A stretch of DNA of 64,000 bases from an uncultured Paracoccaceae bacterium (GCA_947495795.1 CANMAI010000006.1:231208-295207); one strand, 5' to 3'. Shown: positions 1-8,624, counted from the stretch's first letter. A program made the numbers and translations. Notes: generated by a model not told the origin, from the sequence alone.

Positions 1-854
1 CCGGTTTCGGCGAGGGCGCTCCATTCGCGATCCGAGAGGTGGATGGCGTGGCCCATGATGGCTCCGGGGCCGGTGAGGCCGGTGGACTGGTAGACATCGA
101 CATAATCGCGGGCGGAGGGGAAGAGGGAGCGGACCCATGCGATTTCCTCCGTCTGCTCGGAGAGGTGGGTTTGCATTACACACGCGGGGTGTTCGGCCCA
201 AAGGGCGCCCGCGGCTTCGAGTTGCGCCTCTGAGGAGGTGGGGGCGAAGCGGGGGGTTATGGCGTAGCCGAGGCGGCCTACCCCATGCCATTTCTCGAGG
301 AGTGCCTTGCTTTCGTCGTAGCCCTTTTGTGCTGTGTCGCGCAGGTTTTCGGGGGCGTTCCTGTCCATCATCACCTTGCCTGCGATCCAGCGGAGGCCGC
401 GCCTTTGGGCGGCGCTCATAAGCGCATCGACGCTTGTGGGGTGGATTGTGCAGTAGCTGGCCGCGGTGGTGATGCCGTTATCGAAGCAGAGATCAAGGTA
501 GACCTCTGCGATTTTGGCGGCATAGGCGGCATCGTGAAAGCGGGCTTCTTCGGGGAAGGTGTAGGCGTTCAGCCAATCGATGAGGCGTTTGCCCCAACTG
601 GCGATGATGGCGGTTTGCGGGAAATGGGCGTGGGCATCTATGAAACCGGGCAGGATGAGATGCTGCCCGTGGTTTTGGATCCCGGCTTCGGGATGGGCGG
701 CCTTCAGGACATCCGCCTGACCCAAGGCTGCGACTTTGCCCTCCTTTACTAGCACGGCCCCGTTGGTCTCGTGATGGACGGCCTCTCCTGGCGGCACTTC
801 GAACGGGCTTTTTGTGAAGTGCAGTGTCTGGCCGAGGTGGAGGGTCGTTTTCAT
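1..854 (-). CDS. guaD: Guanine deaminase, C-terminus cut by the window edge
   Basis: Amidohydrolase that would convert guanine to xanthine in the cytoplasm, feeding purine degradation. The ATG is at 854-852 and translation starts MKTTLHLGQTLHFTKSPFE. The frame stays open to base 1, giving about 284 residues; the family is usually 430-450, so the C-terminal third lies outside the window. The metal-binding motif GFIDAHAHFPQ and the following SWGKRLIDWLNAYTFPEE block are characteristic of guanine deaminases, and a second metal-site histidine sits in MQTHLSEQ. It is divergent from mgtE across 70 bases. XdhC, which serves xanthine dehydrogenase, lies 9.5 kb away, which fits purine catabolism but is not a direct link. 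Confidence 0.88.
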   Translation of the reverse strand, partial: MKTTLHLGQTLHFTKSPFEVPPGEAVHHETNGAVLVKEGKVAALGQADVLKAAHPEAGIQNHGQHLILPGFIDAHAHFPQTAIIASWGKRLIDWLNAYTFPEEARFHDAAYAAKIAEVYLDLCFDNGITTAASYCTIHPTSVDALMSAAQRRGLRWIAGKVMMDRNAPENLRDTAQKGYDESKALLEKWHGVGRLGYAITPRFAPTSSEAQLEAAGALWAEHPACVMQTHLSEQTEEIAWVRSLFPSARDYVDVYQSTGLTGPGAIMGHAIHLSDREWSALAET

Positions 855-924
855 CCGGGTCCGATCAGGTTATCTCTCTTTGCGAGCTATACGCCCGGGC
901 GTCCCGGGTGGCAAAGGGGGCGTT

Positions 925-2313
925 ATGACGGATGTTGAGACTGTGACCGAGGCCCCTGAAGAGCAGGGCGATGCCTATAAGATCAACGCGGCTACGGTTG
1001 ATGCCATTCTGGCGGCGGTGGAACTGGGTGCGCAGGACCGACTTGTGGCATTGCTGGAGCCTTTCCACGAGGCAGATATCGCCGATTTGCTGGAGCAGAT
1101 CACGGCAAATGAACGGCATAAGTTGCTGGATGTGTGGGGTGCGGATCTGGATGGCTCTTTCCTCTCCGAGCTTGAGGAGGGGGTGCGCGACGATATTCTG
1201 GAATATCTGGATGACCGCGTGCTGGCGACCGCCGTTTCCGAGATGGAGACGGATGATGTTGTGTATCTCGTCGAGGATCTGGATGAGGACCAGCAGGAGC
1301 GGGTGCTGGAGGCGCTGGACGATGCCGATCGTGTGGCGGTGGAAGCGTCGCTGCAATACGAGGAGGGCACGGCCGGGCGGCTGATGAGCCGTGAATTCGT
1401 GATCGCACCAAAGCACTGGAATGTGGGCGAGGCGATTGATTACATGCGCGCGCATGACGATCTGCCGGATAATTTCTACAAGGTCATTCTGGTGGATGCG
1501 CGGATGAAGCCGGTGGGGACGGTGCCGCTGGGCAAGATCATGAGCCATCCACGGACGGTGCCTTTGGAGATACTGGCGGATACGGACCCGCGGTTGATCC
1601 CGGTGGAGCAATCCTATGCGGATGTGGCCTACGCGTTCAATCAGTATCACATGATCAGCGCGCCGGTGGTGGATGCAGATGGCCGGGTGGTGGGTGTGAT
1701 CACCATCGACGATGCGATGGATGTTCTTGAGGACGAGGCCGAGGAGGACATGAAGCGGCTTGCGGGGCTTGGCGACGAGGAGCTTTCCGACAGTGTGTGG
1801 GAAACGGCAAAGCTGCGTTTTCCCTGGTTGGCGGTGAACCTTGTGACGGCGATACTGGCCTCTCTGGTGATTGCGCAGTTCGAGGCTGTGATTGCGGCTT
1901 TGGTGGCTTTGGCGGTGCTGATGCCGATTGTCGCCTCGATGGGGGGGAATGGCGCGACGCAGACGCTGACGGTGGCGGTGCGGGCGCTGGCGACGCGGGA
2001 TCTGACCTCCTCCAACGCTTTGCGGATTGTGCGGCGCGAGGTGATGGTGGGGCTTTTGAACGGAGTGGTTTTTGCGGTGATCATAGGGATCGTGGGGCTC
2101 TTGTGGTTCGGCTCGCCCATGCTGGGGGTGGTGATCGGGGTGGCGATGGTGATCAACATGGTGGTGGCGGGGCTTGCGGGCATCCTTATTCCGATGGGGC
2201 TGGAGCGGGCGGGGGCGGACCCGGCGCTCGCTTCAGGTGCGTTTGTGACGACGGTGACGGATGTGGTCGGGTTCTTTGCGTTTCTCGGGTTGGCGGCCGT
2301 GCTGTTGTTGTGA
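925..2313 (+). CDS. mgtE: Magnesium transporter MgtE
   Basis: Inner-membrane Mg2+ channel of 462 residues, a typical length. The layout is the expected one: an N-terminal acidic helical domain (about 1-150, DRLVALLEPFHEADIADLL), two CBS domains (about 150-290, with ITIDDAMDVLED in the second), then five membrane helices from about residue 305 (LAVNLVTAILASLVIAQFE onwards). The conserved pore helix segment MPIVASMGGNGATQTLTV is present. I chose ATG 925 because a purine-rich AAAGGGGG lies just upstream and the longer frame from 814 adds an unrelated Arg-rich leader. Established for the family: the cytosolic domains sense intracellular Mg2+ and close the pore. It is followed by a G4-loop hairpin and a convergent gene. 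Confidence 0.93.
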   Translation: MTDVETVTEAPEEQGDAYKINAATVDAILAAVELGAQDRLVALLEPFHEADIADLLEQITANERHKLLDVWGADLDGSFLSELEEGVRDDILEYLDDRVLATAVSEMETDDVVYLVEDLDEDQQERVLEALDDADRVAVEASLQYEEGTAGRLMSREFVIAPKHWNVGEAIDYMRAHDDLPDNFYKVILVDARMKPVGTVPLGKIMSHPRTVPLEILADTDPRLIPVEQSYADVAYAFNQYHMISAPVVDADGRVVGVITIDDAMDVLEDEAEEDMKRLAGLGDEELSDSVWETAKLRFPWLAVNLVTAILASLVIAQFEAVIAALVALAVLMPIVASMGGNGATQTLTVAVRALATRDLTSSNALRIVRREVMVGLLNGVVFAVIIGIVGLLWFGSPMLGVVIGVAMVINMVVAGLAGILIPMGLERAGADPALASGAFVTTVTDVVGFFAFLGLAAVLLL

Positions 2314-2327
2314 CGGGCGCCGCACCT

Positions 2328-2388
2328 GCCCCTTTTTTCGGGGGCAGCGGCCCACCCGCCCACCCCCGCCGCCCCCGAAAAAAGGGGC
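2328..2388. repeat. G4-loop hairpin, copy 1
   Basis: The arms 2328-2350 and 2366-2388 pair at 22 of 23 positions around a 15-base loop CCCACCCGCCCACCC (2351-2365). The minus-strand loop is GGGTGGGCGGGTGGG, four G-triplets with one-base linkers. It lies between the convergent mgtE and 2415-3065 genes, so it could end transcription from both sides, but no T-run follows on either strand. Three other copies in the window have the same loop and different stems. Confidence 0.9.
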
Positions 2389-2414
2389 TTGGCGGTCGTG
2401 GGGACGTCTTTTTC

Positions 2415-3065
2415 CTACGGCTCGTTTCTGAGTTTGAGCCAGGCGACAAGGTGCAGAATGATGAAAGCCGGCACGGCGAATGCCGGGATGAGGGCCATCG
2501 GGAATTGCTGCATGAGGGTGGAGTCTGGCGCACCCGGCAAGGCCAGCGGCCGACTGGCATCCGAGAGGATCGCCGTGCCGAACGCGGCGACAAAATCGAG
2601 CATTCCGAAGAGGATCAGGAGGTAGGAGCTGCGCTTCCAATTGGGTGTGCGTCTGGCCACCTGGAGGGTAACGAAGGCTGCGACGAGGCCGACGGCGAGA
2701 TCGCCGAAGCCTGCGGGTGCCGCAAAGACGGCTGGCAGATCCCCAAGGCCCCAGAGGAAGAGAAAGCTTACCCCGATCACGCGCCAGGCCTGGGTGGCCG
2801 TGACAAGGGCAAGATCGAGCTGATGGACCCAGCTTCGAAGCGCAGGGAAGGTGCGGTATGCGCCGTAGAAGACAATGGCCGGTATCACCGCGGCGGCAAG
2901 CAAGGCGATGGGCGGAAGATCTGCGGGCGCCCTGAAGGAGCCGCGCGTGGCAAGAAAGGTGATGAGGCCGAACCAGATTGCAAGGATCGGAATGATGATC
3001 AGAGATGCGCGGGCGGAGATGCCCCCGGGTGTTTTCATGCTGTTTTCTGCTGCAGGTTGAACCAT
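2415..3065 (-). CDS. Multipass membrane protein of unknown function, MarR-linked
   Basis: A 216-residue protein with about six hydrophobic helices (for example SLIIIPILAIWFGLITFLA, IALLAAAVIPAIVFYGAY and ALIPAFAVPAFIILHLVAW) and no catalytic motif I recognise. ATG 3065 is chosen because AAAGGAGA lies just upstream; the longer reading from GTG 3095 would begin inside the palindromic operator 3084-3095. The same palindrome precedes the adjacent MarR-type gene, so the two are probably controlled by that regulator. Transport or stress tolerance would be a guess. Confidence 0.72.
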   Translation of the reverse strand: MVQPAAENSMKTPGGISARASLIIIPILAIWFGLITFLATRGSFRAPADLPPIALLAAAVIPAIVFYGAYRTFPALRSWVHQLDLALVTATQAWRVIGVSFLFLWGLGDLPAVFAAPAGFGDLAVGLVAAFVTLQVARRTPNWKRSSYLLILFGMLDFVAAFGTAILSDASRPLALPGAPDSTLMQQFPMALIPAFAVPAFIILHLVAWLKLRNEP

Positions 3066-3083
3066 TTTGGTTTCTCCTTTTGA

Positions 3084-3095
3084 GTGTATATACAC
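3084..3095. promoter_or_regulatory. Probable MarR operator upstream of the membrane protein gene
   Basis: GTGTATATACAC is a perfect 12-base palindrome 19 bases before the ATG at 3065. Its centre TATATA can serve as a -10 element on the minus strand, with RNA starting about 15 bases before the ATG and leaving room for the AAAGGAGA ribosome site. The identical word sits in front of the MarR gene at 3534-3545. Binding by that MarR protein is inferred from this pairing. Confidence 0.7.
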
Positions 3096-3119
3096 GTTTT
3101 GGGGCGAAGTTTACCGAGG

Positions 3120-3530
3120 TCAGAAAGCGCTTAACTGTTTGAGGAAATCGGCCAGATTTCCGTCGCCCAATCGGGCGATTGAGGCGTTTTGCGCTGCCTG
3201 CCAGCGGGGCAGTGCTTCCTCATAGAGCTGCTTGCCCGTATCGGACAGCCTGAGGGCCACGACCCGTTTATCTGCGGTCTCCGAAAGCTCCACGATGCCT
3301 CTTTCCCGAAGCACCTGAATGTTGCGTGTGACGGTTGTGCGGTCGGCCCCCATGCGTTCGGCGAGCCTTGATGTTTCAACGGACCCATGCCCGGCCAACT
3401 GTGCCATGGCCGTGAACTGCTGTGCTGTGAGGCCCACCGGTTTCAGGGCCGCTTCCAGGTGACGGCCTGCTGAGCGTGCAGCGCGTTGGAGGTTGAATGT
3501 CAGGCAATTTTGAGGTGAGTCGGCTTTCAT
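3120..3530 (-). CDS. MarR family transcriptional regulator
   Basis: A 136-residue winged-helix repressor of typical MarR length. The helix-turn-helix region is SVETSRLAERMGADRTTVTR (about residues 60-79), followed by the wing RGIVELSETADKRVVALRLS. The first ATG (3530) touches the palindromic operator 3532-3547 and has no ribosome-binding site, so translation may be leaderless: the TATATA core ends six bases before the A of ATG. No better in-frame start with a Shine-Dalgarno sequence was found. It probably represses itself and the membrane protein gene downstream. The ligand is unknown. Confidence 0.86.
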   Translation of the reverse strand: MKADSPQNCLTFNLQRAARSAGRHLEAALKPVGLTAQQFTAMAQLAGHGSVETSRLAERMGADRTTVTRNIQVLRERGIVELSETADKRVVALRLSDTGKQLYEEALPRWQAAQNASIARLGDGNLADFLKQLSAF

Positions 3531-3531
3531 A

Positions 3532-3547
3532 ACGTGTATATACACGT
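3532..3547. promoter_or_regulatory. Probable MarR autoregulatory operator and -10 element
   Basis: ACGTGTATATACACGT is a perfect 16-base palindrome ending one base before the marR ATG. Its core is identical to the operator at 3084-3095. The minus-strand TATATA at 3542-3537 is correctly spaced to be the -10 box of a transcript starting at the ATG itself, so a bound dimer would block RNA polymerase directly. Confidence 0.72.
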
Positions 3548-3616
3548 AAAATTCCGACCGTCAAAGGCAGTTTTACCACCGTCTGAGATGCGAGTTTCGC
3601 CCCGCGGCCAGATTTC

Positions 3617-5158
3617 TCAGAGTGACAACTCTATGAGGTAGGGGCCGCGTGTGGCTGTGGCTTTCAGAAAAGCCTCTGAGAAGGCCTCGGCAGTTGTCAC
3701 CTTCTCTCCCGCAACGCCGTGGCCCTTGGCAAGTGCCACCCAGTCGAGCAGGGGCTCCTCGATATCGAACATGGTGCTGGCGTTGCGGCCGGGAGCGGTG
3801 ACGCCGACATTCTGCAACTCTCCGTGGAGGATCTGGTAGCCGCGATTGGCGAAGACGATGGTGAGGACATCGAGGTTTTCGCGGGCCATCGTCCAGAGGC
3901 TTTGCAGGGTGTACATCGCCGAGCCATCGCCTGTGAGTGCGATGGTTTTGACATCGGGGCAGGCGATGGCAGCACCTGTGGCGATGGGCAGACAGCCCCC
4001 GATGGCTCCGCCACAGGTTTGCAGGCCCGTGTGCTTGGCCGCATGACGGGTGAGGGGGCTGATAATGCGGCTGGCGGTGATGCTTTCATCCACCAGAAGC
4101 GCGCCCTCGGGGAGGTGGGCAGCTATGATCGCGCCTGCGGCCTCAACCGTCAGGGGGCCGGTGGGTGCTTCGGGGATGTGGCGTTCGATGCGGCGGGGTT
4201 CGGCCTCGTCCGCGTTGAGTTCGGTTGCGAGGGCGTGGAGGGTCCATTCGATGTCCATCTCCGGGCCGCAAAGCTCCGTGATGGGGCAATCGGCGGGCTC
4301 TGGCGTGCTCGGCTTGCCGGGATAGGCGAAGAAAGCGATGGGGCGTTTGGCACCTAAGAGGATGAGATGCCTTGTGCCTTCGAGGAGTTCGACAATGCCA
4401 TCGACGGGGTAGGGGAGACGCTCGAAATCCACAGCGCCTTCGCCGCGATCGATGCGGGGGATGAAGAGATCCGCCATCAGGCGGCAGCCGGTAGCGGCCG
4501 CGATCTTGCCGGCGAGTTCAGCACCCTGACCGTGAAGGCCGCAGCCCGCGACGAGGAGGGCTGCTCCGGGCGCGCTGAGGGCCTTGGCTGTGGCCTTGAT
4601 GGCAGCTTCGGACGGGCGGCGCAGGGGTGGAAGTGCCTGTGTGGGGGCGGCTTCCTTTGCGTCTTCCCACGCGGTGTTGGCAGGCAGCACGAGCGTGGCG
4701 ATCTGGCCGTTTTGCGCGCGGGCGGCGGCGAGGGCTGCCGCGCCATCGGGTGCGACGGAGGGCGCATCGGGACTGGAGCGCACCCAGTGGGAGACAGACC
4801 CTGTAATGCCCGCGACATCGCCCTTCAGGGGGCTGTCGTATTTCAGGTGATAGGTCGCGTGATCGCCCACGACATTCACAATGCCGCTGCCTGCCTTGCG
4901 TGCGTTATGGGCGTTGGCATAGGCGTTGCCGAAGCCCGGAGCGAGATGGAGAAGCGTGGCGGCGGGTTTGCCGGCCATGCGGTAATAGCCATCGGCAGCC
5001 CCCGTGGTGCCGCCTTCGAAAAGGCAGAGAACGCAGCGCATTTCGGGGTGTTTGTCGAGCGCTGCCACGAAGTGCATCTCGGATGTGCCGGGATTGGCAA
5101 AGCAGGTATCGAGCCCGCCAGCCAGAAATGTTTTGACCAGTGTTTCCGCGCCGTTCAT
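3617..5158 (-). CDS. Thiamine-diphosphate enzyme, acetolactate synthase / benzoylformate decarboxylase type
   Basis: A 513-residue cytoplasmic protein with the three-domain fold of the pyruvate-oxidase/decarboxylase family. The N-terminal pyrimidine-binding domain carries the cofactor-activating glutamate in LCLFEGGTTGAADGYYRM (about residues 46-62). The C-terminal domain has the diphosphate/Mg2+ motif GDGSAMYTLQSLW followed by the distal Asn in FANRGYQIL. It is smaller than true IlvB (about 560-590) and no regulatory subunit gene is adjacent, so valine biosynthesis is unlikely; a 2-oxo-acid decarboxylase or carboligase is more probable. Substrate unknown. Confidence 0.8.
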   Translation of the reverse strand: MNGAETLVKTFLAGGLDTCFANPGTSEMHFVAALDKHPEMRCVLCLFEGGTTGAADGYYRMAGKPAATLLHLAPGFGNAYANAHNARKAGSGIVNVVGDHATYHLKYDSPLKGDVAGITGSVSHWVRSSPDAPSVAPDGAAALAAARAQNGQIATLVLPANTAWEDAKEAAPTQALPPLRRPSEAAIKATAKALSAPGAALLVAGCGLHGQGAELAGKIAAATGCRLMADLFIPRIDRGEGAVDFERLPYPVDGIVELLEGTRHLILLGAKRPIAFFAYPGKPSTPEPADCPITELCGPEMDIEWTLHALATELNADEAEPRRIERHIPEAPTGPLTVEAAGAIIAAHLPEGALLVDESITASRIISPLTRHAAKHTGLQTCGGAIGGCLPIATGAAIACPDVKTIALTGDGSAMYTLQSLWTMARENLDVLTIVFANRGYQILHGELQNVGVTAPGRNASTMFDIEEPLLDWVALAKGHGVAGEKVTTAEAFSEAFLKATATRGPYLIELSL

Positions 5159-5287
5159 GAACTGCTCCCCGTGTTTTCCGGGAGGATGGACCAGAAATGC
5201 AGGGGCGAAAAGGGAAACCGGCGGAGGGTTTCTGATATTATTGAGCGGTGGGCTGGCGGATCGTGCTGAAGGGGACCGGGCGCGAGG

Positions 5288-5316
5288 GGCTGGCCCGCAT
5301 CTGATGCGGGCCAGCC
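5288..5316. terminator. Terminator-like hairpin after the GNAT gene
   Basis: GGCTGGCCCGCATC and its exact reverse complement (5303-5316) are separated by one base, so a folded hairpin would have a loop of about seven bases. It begins nine bases past the end of the minus-strand acetyltransferase gene. There is no U-run on the minus strand (TGTTTT follows on the plus strand), so intrinsic termination is uncertain. Confidence 0.5.
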
Positions 5317-5324
5317 TGTTTTGG

Positions 5325-5792
5325 TCAATCGTCCGTCAGCGATTTCCAGAAGACGACCTTATCATCGCCTGCGGCCCAGAAATCGCGGATCCGCGCTTCT
5401 TCGGTATAGCCGTTCTTGCGGTAGAAGGCGCGGGTTTGCGCGAAGGCCTCGGTGCCCGACGTGTCTACCAGCAGGATGCGCTCTCCGCGCGCTTTCAAAT
5501 GGGCTTCGAGGTGCTTTGTGATGGCACGGCCGCAGCCACCGCCTTGCCGTGTCGGCAGAACTGCGATTGCGAGCATGTTCCATGTGCCCTCTGCAAACGC
5601 CTCGGGCACCGCGTAGCAGAAGCCTATCGGGGTGCCGTCTGCCTCGCAGGTGAGCCAGATATCGGGGCTTTCTGCGTTCGAGAGATATCCGCTCAGCATG
5701 TCGGGTAGCATTTCGCCTGGGAAGAGCCCGGTGCCGTTCAGCACCTCTTGCAGGGCCGTGATATCCTGATGCTGTGTTGGTCTGATGATCAT
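5325..5792 (-). CDS. GNAT family N-acetyltransferase
   Basis: A 155-residue cytosolic acetyltransferase. It starts MIIRPTQHQDITALQEVL, a classic GNAT beginning. The acetyl-CoA site is in LAIAVLPTRQGGGCGRAI (R/Q-x-x-G-x-G/A pattern, about residues 73-90), and the C-terminal AFYRKNGYTEEARI motif is also typical. ATG 5792 fits the family length; the longer frame to 5912 adds 40 unrelated residues. The acceptor substrate (small molecule or protein) cannot be told. It stands alone, 166 bases from the TPP enzyme gene. Confidence 0.85.
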   Translation of the reverse strand: MIIRPTQHQDITALQEVLNGTGLFPGEMLPDMLSGYLSNAESPDIWLTCEADGTPIGFCYAVPEAFAEGTWNMLAIAVLPTRQGGGCGRAITKHLEAHLKARGERILLVDTSGTEAFAQTRAFYRKNGYTEEARIRDFWAAGDDKVVFWKSLTDD

Positions 5793-6271
5793 TTCTTCGA
5801 CTTTCTTCGTGTCGTCGTGCAGGGAAGCATGCGACGACGGGCGCAAGGCGCGTATCCGTGAGCGTGGTTTTGCGAGGTTTACGAGCCATGCTGAAAAATG
5901 GGCCTGCCGCATGATGCGGTGGCCTTGGTTGGCTTCGGTGCCCTGGCGTTCAGGGCCTCAGCGGTTTCCCGCAATCGTAAACATAAAATCTCCATCGCCT
6001 GACTTGATCGCCAAGCATTCCGCATGAGTATCCGACTGGATGGATCTGCGCAAGTGGTGCGAGCGAGTGGAAATGGAATTCGGATAGGGCGTTGTGGCGC
6101 GATGTGGGATCGGGTAATCAAGGCTATGGTTGGCAGTCACCGAGGCGTCGCTGTCCCGCAAGGGAAGCTAAAGCTGCCAAAGCGTTCGACAGCATTTGAC
6201 AGATCAGTCCAGTGCCGCGTCGTCAAGCCAGCGACCAACGACATTTATGCGCGGCACGACGAGGACATGAC
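5793..6271. other. Gap of 479 bases without a supported gene
   Basis: This lies between the divergent starts of the GNAT and DUF2087 genes. The short open frames on both strands (for example 5958-6161 minus and 6024-6332 plus) have no ribosome site, no family resemblance and no fitting codon use. It presumably contains both promoters; no clear -35/-10 pair or palindrome stood out. Confidence 0.5.
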
Positions 6272-6838
6272 ATGTCAAAAGAGCCGATCCCGCTGGTGGC
6301 AGCGGATATTTCTGTTTTTGCCCGCAGCCTGAAGCAGCAACTGCGGGAGGGTGAGGCCCTTCCTTCGCATCTCAGCCTGATGAACATGCTGGCCCGCGCG
6401 GCGGGGTTCCGGAATTATCAGCATATGCGGGCAGCACGTGCGGCGGAGGGGCGACTGGCCGTGGACGCGCTGCCGGAGGTTGCGGATTACCGGCTGGTGG
6501 AGCGGACGCTGAACCAGTTTGACGGGGCGGGGTGCTTGCTGCGCTGGCCCTCTCGGCGGCCGGTGCAGGAGCTGTGCCTTTGGGCGATGTGGGCGGTAGT
6601 GCCGCCTGCGAGACATCTGCAGGAGCGGGACGTGAATGCGGCATTGAATGCGGCGCATGTGTTCGGAGATGCGGCCTCGCTTCGCCGCAGCCTGTTCGGT
6701 ATGGGGCTTGTGAGCCGCAAACGCGACGGTTCCGACTATCTGCGTGTTGAGAAATCGCCTCCCGTCGAGGCGCGAGAGGTGATCCGGCGGCTGAAGGCGC
6801 GGCGGCAGGCCACTGCTGTTCAGCGCCAGACAGCGTGA
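6272..6838 (+). CDS. DUF2087 domain protein
   Basis: A 188-residue soluble protein. The C-terminal two thirds match what I know of DUF2087, a winged-helix-like domain: YRLVERTLNQFDGAGCLLRW, then ELCLWAMWAVVPPARHLQER, NAALNAAHVFGDAASLRRSL and a final GSDYLRVE. The N-terminal segment (ISVFARSLKQQLREGEALPS) resembles the helix found in front of it in related proteins. I chose ATG 6272 over GTG/ATG codons upstream because GAGGACA precedes it and the extra leader is not conserved-looking. Usually treated as a putative transcriptional regulator; no target is known. The GFA gene follows after nine bases, probably cotranscribed. Confidence 0.75.
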   Translation: MSKEPIPLVAADISVFARSLKQQLREGEALPSHLSLMNMLARAAGFRNYQHMRAARAAEGRLAVDALPEVADYRLVERTLNQFDGAGCLLRWPSRRPVQELCLWAMWAVVPPARHLQERDVNAALNAAHVFGDAASLRRSLFGMGLVSRKRDGSDYLRVEKSPPVEAREVIRRLKARRQATAVQRQTA

Positions 6839-6847
6839 GGTATTATC

Positions 6848-7228
6848 ATGCACAAGGGATCATGCCTTTGCGGTGCCGTGCGGTTCGAGGTGGCGGGCGC
6901 ATTGCCGAACCCCGTGGCCTGCCATTGCACGCGCTGCCGCAAATTTTCCGGCCACATCGAAGCTTCGACAGACGTGCCGAAGGCCAGCGTTGTGATCGAG
7001 GGGGAGGACAAAGTGACCTGGTTTGTCTCTTCCGAGAAGGTGCGGCGTGGGTTTTGCGCGATATGCGGTGCCTCCCTTTTCTTCGATCCACTGTTTCGCG
7101 ATTGGATCGGCATCAGCATGGGGGCGTTTGACGGCTCTACCGGCACGAGACTTGCGCAGCATATCTTCGTTGCTGACAAGGGGGATTACTATGAGATTGC
7201 AGACGGGTTGCCTCAGAACGCGCAATAG
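6848..7228 (+). CDS. GFA family protein (CENP-V/GFA zinc fold)
   Basis: A 126-residue protein of the GFA family, named after glutathione-dependent formaldehyde-activating enzyme, although most members have no proven activity. Zinc ligands are visible as CLCGAV (Cys6, Cys8), CHCTRCR (Cys25, Cys27, Cys30) and CAICGASLFF further on. The length is typical. It begins nine bases after DUF2087 on the same strand. There is no formaldehyde-detoxification gene nearby, so that role is not supported here. Confidence 0.85.
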   Translation: MHKGSCLCGAVRFEVAGALPNPVACHCTRCRKFSGHIEASTDVPKASVVIEGEDKVTWFVSSEKVRRGFCAICGASLFFDPLFRDWIGISMGAFDGSTGTRLAQHIFVADKGDYYEIADGLPQNAQ

Positions 7229-7441
7229 CGCGTATTCGGAAAGTATCTCAATCGCCGGGACTGGCCCGGGCTTCGACGCCTTCGGGTTGGTATAGCAGAA
7301 CGGCGATGTATTGGCTGGGTTGAGCCACGGACACTGTGCGGGTGCGCACGGTTGGGTGCGCGAAGGCGGGCACGAAAGTAGATCTTGATTTCCGGCGGGC
7401 TGCGCCATCATCTGGGTGTACATTGAGATGGAGCCAAGCCT

Positions 7442-8347
7442 TTGACCCCTGTACCTGCGACGATTGACGAGACTGTGGAGATGTTGACGGAGGCGGATTA
7501 CGTGTGCTCGCGCGCATTGGCGACGGTTGTGTTCCTGAGCCTGAAGCTTGGGCGGCCCCTGTTTCTGGAAGGTGAGGCGGGCGTGGGGAAGACGGAGATT
7601 GCCAAGGCGCTGGCCGCCGGGCTGGGGCGGCGGCTGATCCGTTTGCAGTGCTATGAGGGGCTGGATGCGGGATCGGCGGTCTATGAATGGAATTTTGCGG
7701 CTCAGATGGTGGCGATCAGGACGGCAGAGGCCGGGGCGGATCGGGGCGGATTGCGGGCGGAGTTGTTCTCGGACGACTATCTGATCCGGCGACCGTTGTT
7801 GGAAGCGATGGAGCCGCAGGAGGGTGGCCCGCCTGTTTTGCTGATCGACGAGTTGGACCGGACGGATGAGCCATTCGAGGCGTTCCTTCTGGAGGCATTG
7901 AGTGATTTTCAGGTGACAATCCCTGAGCTGGGTACGGTAAAGGCGGCAGAACCGCCGATCGTGATCCTGACATCAAACCGGACGCGGGAGGTGCATGATG
8001 CGCTGAAGCGGCGGTGCCTTTATCATTGGGTGGATTACCCGAATTTCGAGCGGGAGATGGAGATTGTGAGCGCCCGCGCGCCGGAGGCCAAAGAGGTGCT
8101 GAGCCGCGAGGTGGTGGCGTTCGTTCAGAAGTTGCGGACGGAGGATCTTTTCAAGAAACCGGGTGTGGCCGAGACGATTGACTGGGCGAAGTGTCTGGTG
8201 GCACTGGACGCCATTCAGCTTTCGCCGCAGGTGATTGCGGACACTTTGGGGGCTATTTTGAAGTATCAGGACGATATTCAGAAAATTCAGGGCTCTGAAG
8301 CCGGGCGTATTCTGGAGGAAGCGCGGGCGGAACTGGCGCCGGTGTGA
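7442..8347 (+). CDS. coxD: MoxR-type AAA+ ATPase, CoxD-like
   Basis: A 301-residue chaperone-type ATPase. Walker A is GEAGVGKT (about residues 41-48) and Walker B is LLIDELDR (about 130-137), with a sensor-1 region ILTSNRTREVHDALKRRCL. In carbon-monoxide dehydrogenase systems CoxD helps assemble the [CuSMoO2] cluster together with the vWA protein CoxE; here the same pair lies 600 bases apart. The frame opens at TTG 7442 with GGAG 8 bases upstream. The in-frame ATG 13 codons later would remove conserved N-terminal residues. It is first in the maturation cassette 7442-13012. Confidence 0.85.
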   Translation: MTPVPATIDETVEMLTEADYVCSRALATVVFLSLKLGRPLFLEGEAGVGKTEIAKALAAGLGRRLIRLQCYEGLDAGSAVYEWNFAAQMVAIRTAEAGADRGGLRAELFSDDYLIRRPLLEAMEPQEGGPPVLLIDELDRTDEPFEAFLLEALSDFQVTIPELGTVKAAEPPIVILTSNRTREVHDALKRRCLYHWVDYPNFEREMEIVSARAPEAKEVLSREVVAFVQKLRTEDLFKKPGVAETIDWAKCLVALDAIQLSPQVIADTLGAILKYQDDIQKIQGSEAGRILEEARAELAPV

Positions 8348-8361
8348 TGGCGTGTGTTGGA

Positions 8362-8414
8362 AACGCCCCCATGGCGGTGGCCCACCCGCCCACCCCCACC
8401 GCCACGGGGGCGTT
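8362..8414. repeat. G4-loop hairpin, copy 2
   Basis: Arms 8362-8380 and 8396-8414 pair at 18 of 19 positions. The loop 8381-8395 is CCCACCCGCCCACCC, identical to copy 1, while the stem sequence is unrelated to it. It begins 15 bases after the stop of the CoxD-like gene and lies within the cassette, so any termination must be partial or the next gene must have its own promoter. Confidence 0.9.
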
Positions 8415-8624
8415 GTGCCTTGTTGGATAGTAAGGGTTTCCCCTGTGATAAAACTTCATACAGATGGCATCGCGTATCGTGAGCTTTGTGTATTTATATA
8501 GGGACTGCACCGTATTGACGCGGCGAGGCCTGGGGTGATTTCGATGGGGGAAGCGTATCGGAACCGGTGTGGCGGAACCTCAGGGACAGGGATGTGCTTG
8601 TAAGGTCAGAGGAGGGACCCGATC

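Noticed and set aside
865..1650. Long open frames on the minus strand inside mgtE
   Set aside because: The plus-strand frame carries complete MgtE domains; these minus frames have the composition of shadow reading and no motif.
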